The notes beneath the pieces are model-generated. The model was not told the origin of the DNA. It did no database searches and saw only the letters and a list, made by a program, of their open reading frames with translations. Positions 6,086-9,225 of a stretch of 9,225 nucleotides of DNA are shown one piece after another. Source of the stretch: Actinomycetales bacterium (lineage in GTDB: Bacteria > Actinomycetota > Actinomycetes > Actinomycetales > Dermabacteraceae). Where the stretch lies: the NCBI GenBank assembly GCA_012799425.1, contig JAAZLF010000038.1:1-9225 (forward strand), in the 5' to 3' direction. The position numbers and the translations under genes were made by a program. Each line of letters opens with the position of its first letter. Position 1 is the stretch's first letter.

Positions 6086-6109
6086 CCGCAGAGCTCACCC
6101 GTCGATCCC

Positions 6110-6115
6110 GAGGAG
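6110..6115 (+). promoter_or_regulatory. Ribosome binding site of glmU
   Basis: GAGGAG lies 8 nt before the GTG at 6124 and supports this non-ATG start. Confidence 0.7.
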
Positions 6116-6123
6116 CCGCTGAC

Positions 6124-7632
6124 GTGGGAATCGCTGAGACCCCTGCCCCTGCCGCCGTGATCGTCCTGGCCGCAGGTGCCGGGACCCGAATGAAGTCCCG
6201 GATGCCGAAGGTGCTCCACGAGATCGGGGGCAGATCCCTCCTCGTGCACGCCGTCGGCGCCGCGGAGGGCGCCGGACCCGCGGAGCTGGTGGTCGTGCTG
6301 CGTCACGAGCGCGAGCGGGTCGCCGAGCATCTGGCGCAGCACGCCTCCGAGGTCTCCGTCGCCGATCAGGACGAGATCCCCGGGACCGGGCGCGCGGTGC
6401 AGTGCGGTCTCGAGCAGGTCGTCGCGACCGAGGGCACCGTGCTAGTCACCTACGGCGACGTCCCCCTGCTGGATCCGGCGACCCTGCGCGACCTGGTCGC
6501 CGCGCACGAGGCGGCCGCCGCCGCGGTCACCGTGCTGAGCGCCCGTGTGCCCGATCCCACCGGCTACGGCCGCATCCTGCGCAGCGAGGACGGCTCCGAG
6601 GTGCTCGGCATCGTCGAGCACAAGGACGCCGATGAGTCCCAGCGCGCGATCGACGAGATCAACTCCGGGATCTATGCCTTCGATCTGGCAGTGCTGCGCG
6701 ATGCGCTCAGCCGGATCGGGACCGACAACGCCCAGGGCGAGATGTACCTCACCGATGTGCTGTCGATCGCCCGCCAGGACGGCCGGCGGGTGCGGGCCTC
6801 CGTCACGGAGGACGTGATGATGGTCGAGGGCGTCAACGACAGGGTGCAGCTCGCCCAGCTCGGCGCGGAGATGAACCGTCGCATCCTCGAGCGCCACATG
6901 CGCGCCGGGGTCACCATCGTGGATCCCGCCACGACCTGGATCGACGCGGACGTCACCATCGCTCAGGATGCGGTCGTGCTCCCGGGCGTGCAGCTCCATG
7001 GCGCGACCGATATCGGCGAGGAGGCCGTGATCGGCCCGGACACCACGCTGCGGGACACCGAGGTCGGCGCCCGTGCAGAGGTGGTCCGCTCCCATGTGCT
7101 GCTCGCGGTGATCGGTGAGGGGGCTGACGTCGGCCCGTTCTCCTACCTGCGTGCAGGGACGCAGCTGGGGGCGGGCGGAAAGATCGGCGGCTTCGTCGAG
7201 ACGAAGAACGCCGTGATCGCCCAGGGCGCGAAGGTGCCCCACCTCAGCTATGTCGGCGACGCGGAGATCGGTGAGGGCAGCAACATCGGTGCCGGCACGA
7301 TCGTCGCGAACTACGACGGCGTGGACAAGCACCGCACCACGGTCGGCAAGCACGTGCGTGTGGGCTCCGACAACATCCTCGTGGCCCCGGTCAGCATCGG
7401 GGACGGCGCCGCGACCGGCGCCGGGACCACGGTCCGCAAGGACGTGCCGCCGGGCGCCCTGGGCGTCAGCGCGGTCTCGCAGCGGAACATGGAAGGATGG
7501 ACCCTGCGACGCCGTGCGGGGACCGCCGCCGGGGATGCGGCACGTGCCGCCCTCGGCACCGAAGAAGGGGCCGCTGACAGGACGCCTGCAGGAACTGCCG
7601 CCGAAGAGCACAAGGAGCACGAGCAGCGATGA
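6124..7632 (+). CDS. glmU: Bifunctional UDP-N-acetylglucosamine pyrophosphorylase / glucosamine-1-phosphate N-acetyltransferase GlmU
   Basis: GlmU makes UDP-GlcNAc in the cytoplasm: the C-terminal domain acetylates glucosamine-1-phosphate from acetyl-CoA and the N-terminal domain joins the product to UMP from UTP. UDP-GlcNAc feeds peptidoglycan and other glycans. The 502-residue protein has the uridylyltransferase motif LAAGAGTRMKSRMPKVLH (15-32), YGDVPLL (110-116), a SGIYAF stretch (181-186) and YLTDVL (208-213). The left-handed beta-helix covers about 262-450, with hexapeptide repeats, PHLSYVGDAEIG holding the probable catalytic H373 (372-383) and GAGTIVANYDG (389-399). After about residue 460 comes an Ala/Glu/Thr-rich, probably disordered tail of about 40 residues, comparable to the long tail of mycobacterial GlmU. 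It starts with GTG behind a good GAGGAG, and its stop overlaps the prs start (ATGA), so the two are one operon. Confidence 0.98.
   Translation: MGIAETPAPAAVIVLAAGAGTRMKSRMPKVLHEIGGRSLLVHAVGAAEGAGPAELVVVLRHERERVAEHLAQHASEVSVADQDEIPGTGRAVQCGLEQVVATEGTVLVTYGDVPLLDPATLRDLVAAHEAAAAAVTVLSARVPDPTGYGRILRSEDGSEVLGIVEHKDADESQRAIDEINSGIYAFDLAVLRDALSRIGTDNAQGEMYLTDVLSIARQDGRRVRASVTEDVMMVEGVNDRVQLAQLGAEMNRRILERHMRAGVTIVDPATTWIDADVTIAQDAVVLPGVQLHGATDIGEEAVIGPDTTLRDTEVGARAEVVRSHVLLAVIGEGADVGPFSYLRAGTQLGAGGKIGGFVETKNAVIAQGAKVPHLSYVGDAEIGEGSNIGAGTIVANYDGVDKHRTTVGKHVRVGSDNILVAPVSIGDGAATGAGTTVRKDVPPGALGVSAVSQRNMEGWTLRRRAGTAAGDAARAALGTEEGAADRTPAGTAAEEHKEHEQR
7612..7617 (+). promoter_or_regulatory. Ribosome binding site of prs
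   Basis: AAGGAG lies inside the last codons of glmU, 11 nt before the prs ATG at 7629. The spacing is slightly long, but the ATGA overlap allows coupled translation. Confidence 0.55.
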
Positions 7633-8609
7633 GCGAAATCGTCACCACTGGGGAGAAGCGTCTGGTCCTCGCTTCCGGACGGGCCCATCCCGTCCTCGCA
7701 CAGGAGGTCGCTGCCGAGCTCGGCGTCGAAGTCCTGCCGATGGACGCCTGGGACTTCGCGAACGGGGAGATCTACGTGCGGTACGGCGAGTCCGTGCGCG
7801 GCACCGACGTCTTCATCCTGCAGTCCCACCCCGCTCCGATCAACACCTGGGTGATGGAGCATCTGATCATGATCGACGCGCTCAAGCGCGCGTCGGCCAA
7901 GCGGATCACCGCGATCGCTCCGAGCTTCCCCTACGCCCGCCAGGACAAGAAGCACCGCGGGCGCGAGCCGATCTCCGCGCGACTGGTCGCGGATCTCTAC
8001 GAGACCGCCGGCGCGGACCGGATGATCTCCGTGGATCTGCATGCCCCGCAGGTGCAGGGCTACTTCAACCGCCCGGTGGACCACCTCATGGCGCTGCCGA
8101 TCCTCGCGGACTACATCCAGGAGAAGTACGGCGAGGAGGACATCGCCGTGGTCTCCCCGGACGCGGGCCGCATCCGTGTCGCGGAGCAGTGGGCCAAGAA
8201 GCTCGGCGGCGTGAACCTCGCCTTCATCCACAAGTCGCGCGACATCAACCGGCCCAACCAGGCCGTCGCCAAGCGCGTGATCGGTGACGTCGAGGGCAAG
8301 ACCTGCATCCTGGTCGACGACATGATCGACACCGCCGGGACCATCGTGCAGGCGGCGGACGCCCTCGTCGCCGACGGTGCGCATTCGGTGGTCATCGCCA
8401 CCACGCACCCGATCCTCTCCGATCCGGCCACGGAGCGCCTCAAGAACAGCTCCGTGCGCGAGGTCGTGTGCACCAATACGCTGCCGGTCCCGGCGGAGAA
8501 GCAGTTCGATCGGCTCACCCAGCTGTCGATCGCGCCGCTGCTCGCCCGGGCGATCCGCGCCGTCTTCGACGACGGCTCGGTCACGAGCATCTTCGACGGC
8601 GAGGTCTGA
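7629..8609 (+). CDS. prs: Ribose-phosphate pyrophosphokinase (PRPP synthase), class I
   Basis: Transfers the pyrophosphoryl group of ATP to ribose 5-phosphate, giving PRPP for purine, pyrimidine, NAD, histidine and tryptophan synthesis; in actinobacteria PRPP also feeds decaprenylphosphoryl-arabinose in those that make it. The 326 residues match the family length. Visible motifs are FANGEIYVRYGESVRG (43-58), FPYARQDKKHRGREPISARLVADL (100-123), DLHAPQVQGYF with the conserved histidine (136-146), HKSRD of the flexible catalytic loop (201-205) and the PRPP-binding VDDMIDTAGT (229-238). These are features of class I, phosphate-activated, ADP-inhibited enzymes. The ATG overlaps the glmU stop; glmU-prs pairing is common in Gram-positive bacteria. 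The rplY and pth genes that often follow prs in actinobacteria are not here; a terminator ends the operon. Confidence 0.98.
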   Translation: MSEIVTTGEKRLVLASGRAHPVLAQEVAAELGVEVLPMDAWDFANGEIYVRYGESVRGTDVFILQSHPAPINTWVMEHLIMIDALKRASAKRITAIAPSFPYARQDKKHRGREPISARLVADLYETAGADRMISVDLHAPQVQGYFNRPVDHLMALPILADYIQEKYGEEDIAVVSPDAGRIRVAEQWAKKLGGVNLAFIHKSRDINRPNQAVAKRVIGDVEGKTCILVDDMIDTAGTIVQAADALVADGAHSVVIATTHPILSDPATERLKNSSVREVVCTNTLPVPAEKQFDRLTQLSIAPLLARAIRAVFDDGSVTSIFDGEV

Positions 8610-8624
8610 GCGCTTCGACGCTCA
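8607..8624 (+). other. Small hairpin overlapping the prs stop codon
   Basis: TGAGCG (8607-8612) and CGCTCA (8619-8624) form a 6-bp stem around a 6-nt loop; the first three bases are the prs stop codon. It could protect the mRNA 3' end or pause polymerase before the main terminator. It resembles the ispE-end palindrome, which also begins at its TGA stop with GAGCG. Confidence 0.35.
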
Positions 8625-8640
8625 CCTGCCCGCTGCAGCG

Positions 8641-8675
8641 ACGAGGCCCCGCTCCCGAGGGGAGCGGGGCCTCGT
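8641..8675. terminator. Bidirectional hairpin terminator between prs and the DoxX-like gene
   Basis: ACGAGGCCCCGCTCCC (8641-8656) pairs perfectly with GGGAGCGGGGCCTCGT (8660-8675) around a 3-nt GAG loop: 16 base pairs, mostly GC. It lies between the convergent stops at 8609 and 8693, so it can serve both transcripts. There is no U-tract on either side, as is often seen for actinobacterial terminators. The structure is certain by inspection; termination is inferred. Confidence 0.8.
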
Positions 8676-8692
8676 GCCGTGCGGGCCGGGGC

Positions 8693-9225
8693 TCAGATCA
8701 GGAACCTGTTGCCCTTGACCAGGCGGTGCCAGCGGGCGCCCAGGCCCACGTGGTCGCCTGCGGCCAGGCCCGCCATGGCGATGACGGCCACGGCCAGCAG
8801 CAGGTGCGTGTCGTAGAGGGGGTTGCTCGCGATCGGGAAGGCGGCCAGGTACATCAAGGTGTACATCGCCGCGGCCGATGTGGCTGCCACACGGGTGCCG
8901 ATGCCCAGCATCAGCGCCGCCCCCACGCCCAGCAGACCGACCATGAACAGCACATCCGTGATCGGGTTGATCGACAGGAAGAACTCCCACACTCCTGCGA
9001 AGGGGTTCCCGTTCGCGATCGAGCCGCCGAGGAACCCGCTGGTGGGCGAGCCGCCGTTGACCCAGGCGCCATCTGTGGGGGTGGAGAAGCCCAGTCCGAA
9101 GGTCTTGTCGAGGAACGCCCACAGGAAGGTGAAGCCGATCATCAGACGGGCGACCCCGAGGACGGTGTAGCCCCAGCCCTTCTTCTCGGTGCCGGCGGCG
9201 GCCTGGGCGGGCGCGGCGGGGAGGG
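8693..9225 (-). CDS. DoxX-like integral membrane protein, 5' partial
   Basis: The minus-strand frame is open to the right edge, showing 176 complete codons plus the stop. The ATG at 9142 lies within the first membrane helix and is unlikely to be the start: upstream in-frame residues read GTEKKGWGYTVLGVARL and run into MIGFTFLWAFLDKTFGL. Numbering from that Met, membrane segments are about 1-16 with its upstream part, 61-84 (DVLFMVGLLGVGAALMLGIG region), 86-105 (AATSAAAMYTLMYLAAFP) and 115-132 (HLLLAVAVIAMAGLAAGD). The helix-1 wording, a long polar Gly/Ser/Pro loop (about 17-58), and NPLYDTHLLLAVAV fit DoxX/TQO-small-subunit-like proteins of actinobacteria. That family includes thiosulfate:quinone oxidoreductase subunits and proteins of unknown role, so no reaction is claimed. 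The visible N-terminal end is an Ala/Pro-rich, likely cytoplasmic tail. The gene converges on prs across a strong terminator. Confidence 0.82.
   Translation of the reverse strand, partial: LPAAPAQAAAGTEKKGWGYTVLGVARLMIGFTFLWAFLDKTFGLGFSTPTDGAWVNGGSPTSGFLGGSIANGNPFAGVWEFFLSINPITDVLFMVGLLGVGAALMLGIGTRVAATSAAAMYTLMYLAAFPIASNPLYDTHLLLAVAVIAMAGLAAGDHVGLGARWHRLVKGNRFLI

Noticed and set aside
6442..7620. 392-codon minus-strand frame over glmU
   Set aside because: Antisense shadow; composition follows glmU codon positions and no motif is visible.
7311..8408. 365-codon minus-strand frame over glmU and prs
   Set aside because: Antisense shadow of two confirmed genes without motifs or a ribosome binding site.
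9140..9142. ATG as the start of the DoxX-like protein
   Set aside because: It falls inside the first membrane helix, and the frame continues with plausible family sequence to the window edge.
1..9225. Mobile elements, CRISPR arrays, defence or biosynthetic gene clusters
   Set aside because: No transposase, integrase, terminal repeats, spaced direct repeats or clustered accessory genes were seen; composition is uniform apart from the 5768-5990 interval.

Overview
The window is a GC-rich (about 70% by eye) chromosomal segment that reads as an actinobacterium. The clues are the gene order tatD-rsmA-ispE-uup, the glmU-prs pair with a divergent tetR, the actinobacterial wording of the proteins, and hairpins without U-tracts. 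I infer a member of the Micrococcales, possibly near Brachybacterium/Dermabacteraceae, but the genus is a guess.

Plus-strand block 1 (1-2650) is a tightly packed operon. It holds the 3' part of a TatD-family nuclease gene (its start is off the left edge), rsmA/ksgA (16S rRNA dimethyladenosine transferase) and ispE (a kinase of the MEP isoprenoid pathway). Both junctions overlap: ATGA between tatD and rsmA, TGATG between rsmA and ispE. The rpfB gene that separates tatD from ksgA in Mycobacterium tuberculosis is absent here.

Minus-strand block (5767-2666) carries tetR, marR and a Uup-type ABC-F ATPase gene in that order, probably one transcript. It converges on ispE across only 15 bp. A perfect 16-bp palindrome overlaps the ispE stop, and another lies between marR and the ABC-F gene.

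The 223-bp region 5768-5990 lies between divergent tetR and a tRNA-Gln(TTG) gene. It holds overlapping candidate -10 boxes for the two directions, an unusual polypurine tract and nested palindromes.

Plus-strand block 2 (5991-8609) is tRNA-Gln, glmU (UDP-GlcNAc synthesis for peptidoglycan) and prs (PRPP synthase). glmU and prs overlap by ATGA. A 16-bp-stem hairpin terminator follows prs and separates it from a convergent DoxX-like membrane protein gene whose 5' end runs off the right edge.

The genes serve core metabolism: ribosome maturation, isoprenoid precursors, cell-wall nucleotide sugar, PRPP and tRNA-Gln. A small regulatory and ABC-F cassette sits between the two housekeeping blocks. 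I found no mobile element, CRISPR array, defence system or biosynthetic cluster, and no convincing undescribed system. The best leads are the tetR/tRNA-Gln/glmU intergenic region and the tetR-marR-ABC-F operon.
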